A DNA stretch of 21,317 nt from Rhodobiaceae bacterium. GTDB lineage: Bacteria > Pseudomonadota > Alphaproteobacteria > RS24. The DNA lies in NCBI GenBank assembly GCA_002683515.1, contig NYTN01000004.1:15588-36904 (forward strand). The letters are read 5' to 3'. Below, in pieces: positions 8,299-15,427 of the stretch. The position numbers were made by a program, and so were the translations under genes. Under the pieces are notes generated by a model. That model was not told where the DNA came from, ran no database searches, and was given only the letters and a program-made list of their open reading frames with translations. Within the stretch, counting starts at the first letter, position 1, and each line of letters starts with the position of its first letter.

Positions 8299-9564
8299 TT
8301 AGGTGTTCATCGAGTCGAAGAAATCGTCATTGGTTTTGGTTTGCTTAAGCTTATCAAGCAAGAACTCAATGGCATCAACTGTACCCATAGGATTAAGAAT
8401 CCGGCGCAACACATAGATTTTAGAGAGAGTTTCTTTATCAATAAGAAGCTCTTCTTTCCGTGTGCCAGATTTCATAATATCGATGGATGGGAATACACGC
8501 TTATCGGAAATTTTGCGATCCAATACGATCTCTGAGTTACCCGTTCCTTTAAATTCTTCGAAAATAACTTCATCCATACGACTACCGGTATCAATAAGTG
8601 CGGTAGAGATAATAGTAAGCGACCCGCCTTGTTCAATATTTCTGGCTGCACCGAAAAACCTTTTAGGTCTTTGCAGCGCATTTGCATCAACACCGCCGGT
8701 AAGAACCTTACCGGAAGACGGCACAACTGTATTATAGGCACGCCCTAGACGGGTAATACTATCCAGCAAAATAACAACATCACGTCCATGTTCAACGAGA
8801 CGCTTGGCTTTTTCAATGACCATTTCAGCAACCTGCACATGTCGCGCGGCTGGCTCGTCAAATGTGGATGAAACCACTTCACCGCTAACTGAGCGCTGCA
8901 TATCCGTCACCTCTTCGGGGCGTTCATCAATTAAAAGCACAATTAAGTAACATTCAGGATGATTGGCTGCGATAGATTTAGCAATATTTTGAAGAAGAAC
9001 CGTCTTGCCCGTTCTTGGGGGCGCTACAATCAGCGCACGCTGCCCCTTTCCAAGAGGCGCTACAATATCAATAATCCGTGACGAACGATCTTTCTCAACA
9101 GGATTATCAAATTCCATCAAAATACGTTCTTCAGGATAAAGTGGTGTCAAATTATCAAAATTAACCTTGTGACGAATTTTATCTGGGTCTTCAAAGTTAA
9201 TGCTGTTGACTTTTAGGAGGGCAAAATATCTTTCACCGTCTTTGGGGCTTCGAATATCGCCCTCAACTGTGTCTCCCGTCCGGAGTGAAAACCGCCTTAT
9301 TTGTGAGGGGCTTACATAGATATCATCAGGACCTGGTAGATAGTTTGCGTCAGGCGAACGAAGAAAACCAAACCCGTCGGGTAAAACCTCAACCACACCC
9401 TCGCCGATAATAAAAACACCTTGCTCAGCAAGTTCTTTCAAAATGGCAAACATCATATCCTGCTTGCGCATTGTTGAAGCGTTTTCAATATCATTTTCTT
9501 CAGCAAGAGCTAAAAGTTCAGTAGGGGATTTGGACTTTAAGTCCTTAAGCTTTATTTGTTCCAT
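8299..9564 (-). CDS. rho: Transcription termination factor Rho
   Basis: Rho is a hexameric RNA-dependent ATPase that ends transcription and limits antisense RNA. At 421 residues it has the standard compact form without a large N-terminal insertion. Visible elements: an N-terminal helical segment (LKDLKSKSPTELLALAEE), a cold-shock-like RNA-binding domain with RNP1-type DGFGFLRS at about 63-70, Walker A PPRTGKT at about 182-188, LLIDERPEEVTDM, Walker B DVVILLDSITR with Asp268, the Q-loop region GKVLTGGVD at about 286-293 and the R-loop segment FKGTGNSE. The start ATG has AAAGAG upstream at a slightly long distance. A 161-bp gap separates it from hemJ, so it may have its own promoter; I could not define one. 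In many Alphaproteobacteria it lies directly next to mnmE, but here two plus-strand genes intervene. Confidence 0.98.
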   Translation of the reverse strand: MEQIKLKDLKSKSPTELLALAEENDIENASTMRKQDMMFAILKELAEQGVFIIGEGVVEVLPDGFGFLRSPDANYLPGPDDIYVSPSQIRRFSLRTGDTVEGDIRSPKDGERYFALLKVNSINFEDPDKIRHKVNFDNLTPLYPEERILMEFDNPVEKDRSSRIIDIVAPLGKGQRALIVAPPRTGKTVLLQNIAKSIAANHPECYLIVLLIDERPEEVTDMQRSVSGEVVSSTFDEPAARHVQVAEMVIEKAKRLVEHGRDVVILLDSITRLGRAYNTVVPSSGKVLTGGVDANALQRPKRFFGAARNIEQGGSLTIISTALIDTGSRMDEVIFEEFKGTGNSEIVLDRKISDKRVFPSIDIMKSGTRKEELLIDKETLSKIYVLRRILNPMGTVDAIEFLLDKLKQTKTNDDFFDSMNT

Positions 9565-9725
9565 AAGTTAACTCTTTGAGGGGAAGATCTGCCACCATTT
9601 GAAGAAACCGACATAATCGGGGCCATCAAAACTGAGAATTTAATTAAAATGAGACAGATTAGAAGATACAAATTTATAATGCGCTTTAAATTGCGATAGT
9701 TCAAGCCAAAAATGGGCTCGCAATA

Positions 9726-10175
9726 TTAAAACGGTTTTACAATAACCATAATAACAATCAGAATCGTTAGGGCTGGCGGTATTTCATTAACCATGCGGAA
9801 AAATTTACTGCTTTTTGGTGGAAAATCATTAAGGAATTTTTTCCGCCACGAAGAAAGCGCGCCATGATATCCAGACAAAACAACAACTGCAGATAGTTTA
9901 ATGGGTAACCAATAACCCGCACTTTCAATTTGACCGGGTGAAAATAAAAGCAGAAGTCCAAATATCCACGCAACAATCATAGCTGGGTTAATAATGATGC
10001 GCATGAGATTATACTCCATGCGCTCAAAAATCTTATATGGCTCATTATTCTCCATTGCTTCAGCGTGATACACAAACAGCCTAGGCAAATAATACATCCC
10101 AGCCATCCAAAACATGACAGAAATAATATGTAAGGCGAGCAACCATGAATAAGCACCAGTTAAAATATCAGCCAT
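9726..10175 (-). CDS. hemJ: Protoporphyrinogen IX oxidase HemJ
   Basis: HemJ is the membrane-bound oxidase that converts protoporphyrinogen IX to protoporphyrin IX in many Alphaproteobacteria and cyanobacteria. The 149 residues contain about four hydrophobic membrane segments. The family signature LHIISVMFWMAGMYYLPRLF is at residues 15-34 with His16. A conserved lysine appears in LPIKLSAVV (Lys93), and an FRMVNEIP segment precedes the last membrane helix. His16 and Lys93 correspond to the His/Lys pair described as functionally essential in cyanobacterial HemJ. The ATG has AAAGGA 7 nt upstream, and that ribosome site lies inside the end of hemE, leaving a 4-bp gap; the two haem genes are evidently one operon. 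Both have clearly AT-rich codon use compared with mnmG and parA. Confidence 0.95.
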   Translation of the reverse strand: MADILTGAYSWLLALHIISVMFWMAGMYYLPRLFVYHAEAMENNEPYKIFERMEYNLMRIIINPAMIVAWIFGLLLLFSPGQIESAGYWLPIKLSAVVVLSGYHGALSSWRKKFLNDFPPKSSKFFRMVNEIPPALTILIVIMVIVKPF

Positions 10176-10179
10176 AATA

Positions 10180-11202
10180 TTATCCTTTGTTCCGAATATA
10201 ACTCACCATCGCAGAAACATTTTGTGGAGGTGTGTATTGGGTTATCCCGTGACCAAGGTTGAAAATATGTCGCCGATCTTTTGTGACTTCAATTATTTCA
10301 TCAACTTTAGAAAACATATCTTGTCCACCATCTATCAAACATAGTGGGTCTAGATTCCCCTGACTTACAACTGTATCTGGCAAATCGGCAATTACAGATG
10401 AAAGGGCAATATCTTGATCAATGCTTAAAGCCTGAACACCTGTTTCAACTGCAAAATCAACATATCTGTTTTTTGCGCCGCGCGGAAAACCAATAATAGG
10501 TGTGGTTATGCCTTTGGCTCGTAAACCATTAATAATTGCTTTATTTGGTGCAATACAAAAACGATCAAAATCATCACCATTAAGACTGCCGGCCCAACTA
10601 TCAAAAAGCTGAAGAACCTCAGCACCATGTTCTACTTGAGCTGCCAAATAATTAATCGTCGCTTCAACGATGACATCCATTATCCCTTGAAAAGCATGAG
10701 CATCATTATGTTTTAAAGCATGCGCTGGCGCTTGATTAGGAGTTCCTCGCCCGGCAATCATATAAGTTGCAACAGTCCATGGTGAACCTGCAAAACCAAT
10801 AAGCGTTGTTTCTTTAGGAAGGCGCTCACTTAATAAAGATACAGTTTGGTAAACTGGCTTCATATGCTGCGATAAATTATCTAAAGTTAATTCATCAGGT
10901 GAACTTATTGGCTCTAGCCGCGGGCCCTCACCTTCTACAAACCAAACCTTCTGACCTAAAGCATCAGGAATAAGCAAAATATCAGCAAACAAAATAGACG
11001 CATCAAATGCATATTTGCGAATAGGTTGAAGTGTTACTTCACACGCAAGTTCAGGTGTGTAGCAAAGATTTAAAAAGTTCCCCGCTTGTGTTCTTACTTT
11101 TTTATATTCAGGTAAATATCGTCCTGCTTGGCGCATAAGCCAAATCGGAAGGGTTTTAGGTTTTTCTGAATTATTAAGAACCGATAAAATTGTTTTTTGC
11201 AT
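10180..11202 (-). CDS. hemE: Uroporphyrinogen decarboxylase
   Basis: HemE removes four carboxyl groups from uroporphyrinogen III to give coproporphyrinogen III in haem synthesis. The 340 residues begin with a short tail and then signature 1, PIWLMRQAGRYLPEY (about 19-33). LFADILLIPDALG contains Asp74, equivalent to the catalytic aspartate. GFAGSPWTVATYMIAGRG and the C-terminal FNLGHGITQYTPP complete the family pattern. No strong ribosome site precedes the ATG. The gene is transcribed away from the AT-rich gap that I read as oriC, so its promoter must lie inside or at the edge of that gap. Replication initiation and hemE transcription may therefore interfere or be co-regulated, as discussed for Caulobacter. 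hemJ follows after 4 bp. Confidence 0.98.
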   Translation of the reverse strand: MQKTILSVLNNSEKPKTLPIWLMRQAGRYLPEYKKVRTQAGNFLNLCYTPELACEVTLQPIRKYAFDASILFADILLIPDALGQKVWFVEGEGPRLEPISSPDELTLDNLSQHMKPVYQTVSLLSERLPKETTLIGFAGSPWTVATYMIAGRGTPNQAPAHALKHNDAHAFQGIMDVIVEATINYLAAQVEHGAEVLQLFDSWAGSLNGDDFDRFCIAPNKAIINGLRAKGITTPIIGFPRGAKNRYVDFAVETGVQALSIDQDIALSSVIADLPDTVVSQGNLDPLCLIDGGQDMFSKVDEIIEVTKDRRHIFNLGHGITQYTPPQNVSAMVSYIRNKG

Positions 11203-11254
11203 ATCTTGAAACTTATAACGCCCTTATAGAAATTATATCCGGATCTGACCTGTC

Positions 11255-11280
11255 TTCCCTTTACTATATATATAAAGGAA
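11255..11280. repeat. Imperfect AT-rich palindrome upstream of hemE
   Basis: TTCC-TTTA-TATATATA-TAAA-GGAA can be read here if two C residues on the left arm (one after TTCC, one after TTTA) are treated as bulges. It lies 53-78 bp upstream of the hemE start. It may be an easily melted segment of oriC, an operator, or simply the -10 area of the hemE promoter, since TATATATA on the minus strand would serve. The sequence shows only the symmetry. Confidence 0.4.
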
Positions 11281-11308
11281 TGTAGATGTATTAGTGTCCC
11301 CGTTCCGT

Positions 11309-11317
11309 TGTGGATAA
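11309..11317 (-). promoter_or_regulatory. DnaA box, perfect consensus
   Basis: TGTGGATAA on the plus strand is the reverse complement of the consensus TTATCCACA. It is the strongest box in the gap. A weaker TTTTACACA lies 5 bp further at 11322-11330 in the other orientation. Confidence 0.85.
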
Positions 11318-11389
11318 TAAGTTTTACACAATCTTGTTCAGATGTTTTGAGAATAAATTTTCTTTTTGCAATTTGAAGAGTTGAACAAG

Positions 11390-11398
11390 TTACACACA
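11390..11398 (+). promoter_or_regulatory. Weak DnaA-box candidate
   Basis: TTACACACA differs from TTATNCACA at one position. On its own it would be unremarkable; it counts because it lies between stronger boxes in the predicted origin and next to the A/T run. Confidence 0.35.
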
Positions 11399-11470
11399 TA
11401 TTACCCAAGTTTCTTTTTTTAAAACAAAAAAAATTAATGAAACATGACATTTTCTTCGACTGTTTAGAAA

Positions 11471-11479
11471 TGTGAATAA
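11471..11479 (-). promoter_or_regulatory. DnaA box, TTATTCACA type
   Basis: TGTGAATAA on the plus strand gives TTATTCACA, within the TTATNCACA class. It follows the A/T run by about 30 bp. A weaker same-orientation box, TGGGGATAA, begins 18 bp further at 11489-11497. Confidence 0.75.
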
Positions 11480-11488
11480 TGGTAATAG

Positions 11489-11497
11489 TGGGGATAA
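11489..11497 (-). promoter_or_regulatory. Weak DnaA-box candidate
   Basis: TGGGGATAA differs from TGTGGATAA at one base and shares the following TAA with the perfect box at 11309. It lies 18 bp from the box at 11471, close to two helical turns, so both could be bound on nearly the same face. Confidence 0.4.
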
Positions 11498-11642
11498 TAA
11501 AGACAAATTTCTTACTATTTAGTTTTCCCCTTTATTAAGACTTGGTCATGGTGATTTATTAAGTCATGAATAAGCACAACAACAAAATATCAATCACGGG
11601 CATAAAATTTCTTGGGTTTCCAAAATAAGCCGCTTATCCTTG

Positions 11643-11660
11643 TTATTCACATGATTCACA
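11643..11660 (+). promoter_or_regulatory. Tandem DnaA boxes with embedded GANTC site
   Basis: TTATTCACA (11643-11651) is followed with no gap by TGATTCACA (11652-11660), which differs from it at one base. GATTC at 11653-11657 inside the second repeat is the only GANTC I found in the gap. GANTC is the target of CcrM, the cell-cycle DNA methyltransferase of many Alphaproteobacteria, so DnaA binding here could depend on methylation state. Confidence 0.6.
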
Positions 11661-11738
11661 ATTTAAACAGCTCTCGAACAATAGATAATATTCTTAGTTT
11701 TTGTGGGTTGCACGACACAAAAAGAGAGAGACAGAGGC

Positions 11739-12578
11739 ATGAGTGAGGCAGAAAAACTATTTCATTTATACCTGATGTCTGACAGCACAGGCGAAACAAT
11801 CAATGCCGTTGCCAAAGCAGTGTGTGCTCGCTTCGAAAGTGCGCGCGCAATTGAACATAGTTATGGACTTATTCGCTCAAGCAAACAGTTGGAGCGCGCC
11901 TTAAAAGCTATTGAGGCTGCGCCGGGCCCAGTTTTATACAGCATTGTCCAACCTGAATTGTCTACCCGTCTGGAAGAGGCCTGCTTAGATTTTGATATTC
12001 CCTGTATTTCAGTATTAGATCCATTTGTTACTATTTTAGGGTCTTATCTTGGTGTTGGCCTTCGCGGTCAGCCGGGCCGTCAAAACCCAATGAACAAGGA
12101 ATATTTTGAGCGCATTGCTGCTTTAAATTATACAGTCTCTCATGATGATGGTCAGAACCAGCACGATCTTGAGGAAGCAGATATCGTTCTTGTTGGGGTT
12201 AGCCGTACATCTAAAACGCCGACATGTATGTATTTGGCTAATCGCGGGATTAGAGCTGCCAATGTACCTTTGGTGCCAGGCGTCACCCCGACAGAAGATT
12301 TGATGTCCCTTACTAAGCCGCTTGTCATTGGATTAACCGCCAGTCCGGATCGGCTGGTGCAGATCAGAAGAAACCGACTTTTGTCCCTTAATGAAACTGC
12401 TGAAACAGATTATATTGATCCTAGCTATGTTAAAGAGGAAACAACAGAAGCAAGACGGCTTTTCGCACGAAATAATTGGCACGTTATAGATGTTACGCGC
12501 CGATCAATTGAAGAAACATCCGCAGAGATATTGAATATATATCAAAGTCGTAATGAACAGGAAAAAGGCTCTTTATGA
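11739..12578 (+). CDS. ppsR: Pyruvate,phosphate dikinase / PEP synthase regulatory protein (PPSR, DUF299)
   Basis: This is a bifunctional kinase/pyrophosphorylase that uses ADP to phosphorylate and inactivate PEP synthase or pyruvate,phosphate dikinase, and reverses this with phosphate. The 279 residues show the family opening LYLMSDSTGET near 10-20, SVLDPFVTILG at about 91-101, and the P-loop GVSRTSKT at 153-160 followed by PTCMYLANRG. Which of the two enzymes it controls cannot be told here, since neither target gene is present. I start at the ATG preceded by AGAGAGAGACAGAGG; an earlier in-frame start at 11703 would add 12 residues unlike the family. It is the first gene on the right of the predicted origin, matching the hemE-oriC-DUF299 order of Caulobacter, and shares an ATGA overlap with maf. 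Confidence 0.95.
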   Translation: MSEAEKLFHLYLMSDSTGETINAVAKAVCARFESARAIEHSYGLIRSSKQLERALKAIEAAPGPVLYSIVQPELSTRLEEACLDFDIPCISVLDPFVTILGSYLGVGLRGQPGRQNPMNKEYFERIAALNYTVSHDDGQNQHDLEEADIVLVGVSRTSKTPTCMYLANRGIRAANVPLVPGVTPTEDLMSLTKPLVIGLTASPDRLVQIRRNRLLSLNETAETDYIDPSYVKEETTEARRLFARNNWHVIDVTRRSIEETSAEILNIYQSRNEQEKGSL

Positions 12579-13174
12579 CGAAGCTCGACAAAGCAAAGCT
12601 GGTGTTGGCCTCCGGAAGCCAGGTGCGTGCAAACATTCTGAGGGGGGCGGGCATAGATTTTGAAATTTGCCCAAGTCAGGTGGACGAAGACTTATTGAAG
12701 GGCACGATAACTGACGGCTCTGATCTTGCGCTATCGCTTGCGGGCCAAAAGGCGCGCGCTGTCGCTGAGAAATACTCTGACCAACTTGTCCTAGGGGCAG
12801 ACCAAATATTATCATGTGATGGCAAGTTGTTTGATAAGCCGCGCAATATGGATGAAGCGCGAGAAAACCTTATTTTTATGCGCGGGAAAACGCATCAACT
12901 GATTAATGGTTTGGTGTTGATTTTAAATGGTCAGCCGGCTTGGCAAAACACGGCAATAGCGTCTTTAACTATGCGTGAGTTTACGGATGACTTTCTGGAC
13001 ATGTATCTTGAGAGAGCTGGAACAAGTATTTTATCTTCAGTGGGGTGTTACCGGCTGGAAGCCGAAGGTAGCCAGTTGTTTGAAAAAATTGATGGTGATT
13101 ATTTCACTATTTTGGGTCTGCCGCTCATGCCTCTTTTGGGCGCCTTGCGTGAAAATGGAGTCGCCGCCACATGA
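12575..13174 (+). CDS. maf: Maf-family nucleoside triphosphate pyrophosphatase
   Basis: Maf proteins hydrolyse non-canonical or modified nucleoside triphosphates to monophosphates, and some members affect septum formation. The 199 residues show the N-terminal LASGSQVRANIL at 11-22, VDED at 37-40, the catalytic aspartate in LGADQIL (Asp77) with the following Gln, and FDKP with Lys89. The usual SPRR motif reads SQVR: the first arginine is kept and the proline and second arginine are changed. GADQ resembles the YceF-like branch (m7GTP-type) more than the YhdE-like branch, but I would not fix the substrate from this. The ATG overlaps the ppsR stop by 4 bp and its stop overlaps aroE by 4 bp, so it is translated as part of a coupled series. 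Confidence 0.93.
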   Translation: MTKLDKAKLVLASGSQVRANILRGAGIDFEICPSQVDEDLLKGTITDGSDLALSLAGQKARAVAEKYSDQLVLGADQILSCDGKLFDKPRNMDEARENLIFMRGKTHQLINGLVLILNGQPAWQNTAIASLTMREFTDDFLDMYLERAGTSILSSVGCYRLEAEGSQLFEKIDGDYFTILGLPLMPLLGALRENGVAAT

Positions 13175-14061
13175 CTTCTGGAGATTCCCCGAATAGGGGT
13201 AATACCCCAGTAAAAGCCGGCATTCTGGGCTGGCCGGTAACGCACTCTCGTTCTCCGCTTATCCATGAATATTGGCTAAAGATGCACGGCATTGAGGGGA
13301 GCTATGAGAAATTGCCCGCCTCAGTTGAGGGCTTTGAGAAAGTTGTGAGGGGTCTTGTGGACGCAGGTTATGCGGGAGCCAATGTAACCGTACCCCACAA
13401 AGAGGCAGCTTTTGCCTTGGCAGATTTTGCCGATGCGCGTGCGACACAATTAAGAGCAGCCAATCTATTGGTCTTTAAGGGCGACGCCATACATGCCGCA
13501 AATACGGATGGATATGGTTTTTTGCAAAGTTTGGGCGGCGGGTCAGATGATAGGGGTTATGATAAAAACTGGTCAACTAATCCTGTTGCCGTCCTCGGAG
13601 CCGGTGGCGCGTCGCGTGCCATAATTGGGGCGCTTGTTGATGCGGGCGTTTTTGAATTGCGGATTAGCAATCGGACGCTGGAAAAAATTGATACATTAAG
13701 ATTTCTTTGTGAAGGGACGCCAACCAATATGTTGGCAGTGCCATGGGATGATCGTGAAGCAATGTTAGAGGGGTGCGGGCTTTTAGTTAATACCACCAGT
13801 CTTGGCATGTCGGGTCAGCCGCCGCTGGATATTTCGCTGGACCATCTTCCCGATTTTGCTGCGGTGGTTGATATTGTATATGCGCCACTTGAAACCCCTT
13901 TGCTGAGGGCAGCTGCGTTAAAAGGTCTGCGAACTGTTGATGGCTTGGGCATGCTCTTGCATCAGGCGGTGCCAAGCTTTGCGGCATGGTTTGGGGTTAA
14001 GCCTGAAGTGACTCTTGAATTGAGAGGATTGATTGTGACTGACCTTGAGGGTAAAAGCTGA
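13171..14061 (+). CDS. aroE: Shikimate dehydrogenase (NADP+)
   Basis: AroE reduces 3-dehydroshikimate to shikimate in aromatic amino-acid synthesis. The 296 residues show GWPVTHSRSPLIHEYW (about 20-35) with the substrate-binding serines, NVTVPHKE (71-78) with catalytic Lys77, NTDG (111-114) with catalytic Asp113, and the NADP-binding GAGGASRA (143-150) followed by ISNRT with the arginine expected for NADP preference. VNTTSLGM and DGLGMLLHQAVPSF complete the C-terminal pattern. The first 13 or so residues are a loose tail before AGILG; the ATG is favoured because it forms an ATGA overlap with maf. Its stop shares one base with the coaE start. Cytosolic. Confidence 0.96.
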   Translation: MTSGDSPNRGNTPVKAGILGWPVTHSRSPLIHEYWLKMHGIEGSYEKLPASVEGFEKVVRGLVDAGYAGANVTVPHKEAAFALADFADARATQLRAANLLVFKGDAIHAANTDGYGFLQSLGGGSDDRGYDKNWSTNPVAVLGAGGASRAIIGALVDAGVFELRISNRTLEKIDTLRFLCEGTPTNMLAVPWDDREAMLEGCGLLVNTTSLGMSGQPPLDISLDHLPDFAAVVDIVYAPLETPLLRAAALKGLRTVDGLGMLLHQAVPSFAAWFGVKPEVTLELRGLIVTDLEGKS

Positions 14062-14690
14062 TGCTCTTGATCGGACTGACAGGCTCTATAGGTATGGGCA
14101 AGTCTAAATCAGCAGAGCTTTTTGAGGCCGAGGGCCTGCCGGTTTATGATGCTGATGCGTCGGTACACGCCCTTTACGAAAAGGGTGGGGCAGCTGCTGC
14201 CCTGCTCGCTGATTTTTTTCCTGAGGCCATACAAGATGGCGCTGTAGATCGTACAATACTGGGACAGATGGTTCTAAATGATAGTGAGAAGTTGAGAAAA
14301 CTTGAAAGCATTGTCCATCCGCTTGCCGGTCAAATGCAAAAAGAATTTCTAGAATTACAAGAGGCCTCTGGTAAGCAGGCGGTTATTCTGGACATCCCGC
14401 TTCTACTAGAAAAAAATGCCGAAGGCCTCGTTGATGTTGTCGTTGTTGTCAGCACGAACCCCGAAATACAGAAAAAGCGAGTGCTTGAGCGTCCGGGTAT
14501 GACGGAAGAGAAGTTTCTCTCTATTTTAGGCAAGCAAATGCCAGACTCGGAGAAACGCGAGCGGGCAGATTTTGTTGTGGATAGCACCATTTCCGTGGCA
14601 GACGCCCACAGGCAAATCAGGGATATAATAGAGAAGCTTGACCGCTTTCCGGCGCGCGCGCTGGCTGTCAGAAAAGAGTTAATGAAATAG
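14061..14690 (+). CDS. coaE: Dephospho-CoA kinase
   Basis: CoaE phosphorylates the 3' hydroxyl of dephospho-CoA in the last step of coenzyme A synthesis. The 209 residues open with IGLTGSIGMGKS, giving the P-loop GSIGMGKS at 8-15. YDADASVHALY (around 29-39), LESIVHPLAG, and DIPLLLEK followed by VVVVVSTNPEIQKKRVLER are the usual core elements. The ATG uses the last base of the aroE TGA stop (TGATG), a very tight coupling. The C-terminal extension past the last helix is short. coaA, the first enzyme of the same pathway, appears at the far right of the window but in a different operon. Confidence 0.96.
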   Translation: MLLIGLTGSIGMGKSKSAELFEAEGLPVYDADASVHALYEKGGAAAALLADFFPEAIQDGAVDRTILGQMVLNDSEKLRKLESIVHPLAGQMQKEFLELQEASGKQAVILDIPLLLEKNAEGLVDVVVVVSTNPEIQKKRVLERPGMTEEKFLSILGKQMPDSEKRERADFVVDSTISVADAHRQIRDIIEKLDRFPARALAVRKELMK

Positions 14691-14717
14691 GGCTATTATC
14701 TTAAAAGAGCGGACCAG

Positions 14718-15416
14718 ATGAGAGAAATTATCCTCGATACAGAAACCACCGGCATAAGTCCGGATGATGGCGACCGGATTGTTGAAATCGGGTGTCTTGA
14801 GGTTGATCACCAAGTGCCGACAGGAAGAACATTCCAATGTTATCTCAATCCTGAGCGCCCAATGTCCCAAGGTGCGGCAAACATAACGGGCATAACGGAT
14901 ACCTTTTTGCGTGATAAGCCTAAATTTGCCGATAAGGTTGATGATTTTCTCGCATTCATCGCGGACAGTAAGCTGGTAATGCATAACGCCCCATTTGATA
15001 TGGGGTTTTTAAATCATGAATTGGCATTGCTTGGGCGCCCGGCTTTGGACAATGATCGCGTCATTGATACTTTAGAAATTGCACGCACGAAATTTGCTGG
15101 CGCGAAAAATGATTTGAATTCTCTCTGTCGACGATTTGGTGTTGATAATTCAGGGCGGGAGAAGCACGGAGCTTTGCTTGATAGTGAATTACTCGCCGAG
15201 GTTTATCTTGAGCTTAAAGGGGGTCGGCAACCCGGTCTGATTTTTAAGCAGGATCAGGTTGATAGCAACGACCTTGAACCAATACACACTTCCGTTACAG
15301 CACGCCCGCGACGCCCTAAGCCGCTTTCGTCTCGCCTGACACAAGCAGAGGAAAGTGCGCATAAGGATTTTATTAAAAATCTGTCGGCGCCCTCAAAATG
15401 GCTGGCTGCTGATTAA
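14718..15416 (+). CDS. dnaQ: DNA polymerase III epsilon subunit (3'-5' proofreading exonuclease)
   Basis: Epsilon is the proofreading subunit of the replicative polymerase core. The 232 residues contain ExoI DTETTG with Asp7 and Glu9, ExoII NAPFDMGFLNHE with Asp94, and ExoIII HGALLDSELLAEVY with His150 and Asp155, the DEDDh arrangement. A linker follows from about residue 170, then a basic, Ser/Pro-rich segment (RPRRPKPLSSRL) and a final helix ending SAPSKWLAAD. By comparison with other epsilons, this tail is where binding to the alpha polymerase subunit is expected. The gap to coaE is 27 bp, so it is likely co-transcribed with the upstream genes. It converges on secB with only 11 bp between stops. 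Close to the origin, its copy number would be high during growth. Confidence 0.96.
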   Translation: MREIILDTETTGISPDDGDRIVEIGCLEVDHQVPTGRTFQCYLNPERPMSQGAANITGITDTFLRDKPKFADKVDDFLAFIADSKLVMHNAPFDMGFLNHELALLGRPALDNDRVIDTLEIARTKFAGAKNDLNSLCRRFGVDNSGREKHGALLDSELLAEVYLELKGGRQPGLIFKQDQVDSNDLEPIHTSVTARPRRPKPLSSRLTQAEESAHKDFIKNLSAPSKWLAAD

Positions 15417-15427
15417 AATATTACCGA

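Larger units (their letters stand above)
11203..11738. other. oriC: Predicted chromosomal origin of replication (oriC)
   Basis: This 536-bp gap lacks a convincing gene; the only long frame (minus strand, 11094-11450) resembles no protein I recognise and overlaps hemE. It is strongly AT-rich, with an A/T run at about 11411-11440 that could be the unwinding element. It contains a perfect DnaA box (11309-11317), two TTATTCACA boxes (11471-11479 and 11643-11651) and several one-mismatch boxes. Its place between hemE and the DUF299 gene is the known oriC position in Caulobacter and relatives. Genes change from mostly minus to mostly plus across it, and parABS lies to one side. I found no TTAA-N7-TTAA CtrA site. 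Promoters for hemE and ppsR must also be here. Function is inferred, not shown. Confidence 0.85.

Noticed and set aside
11419..11437. TTAA pair as a CtrA site in the origin gap
   Set aside because: The spacing is 11 bp rather than 7, and both TTAA words lie in a homopolymeric A/T run.
11094..11450. 118-codon minus-strand frame reaching from hemE into the gap
   Set aside because: It overlaps hemE in another frame, has no recognisable domain, and its Lys/Phe/Ile-rich composition is what AT-rich non-coding DNA gives.
11633..11641. TTATCCTTG as another DnaA box
   Set aside because: Three mismatches to the consensus; too weak to list.
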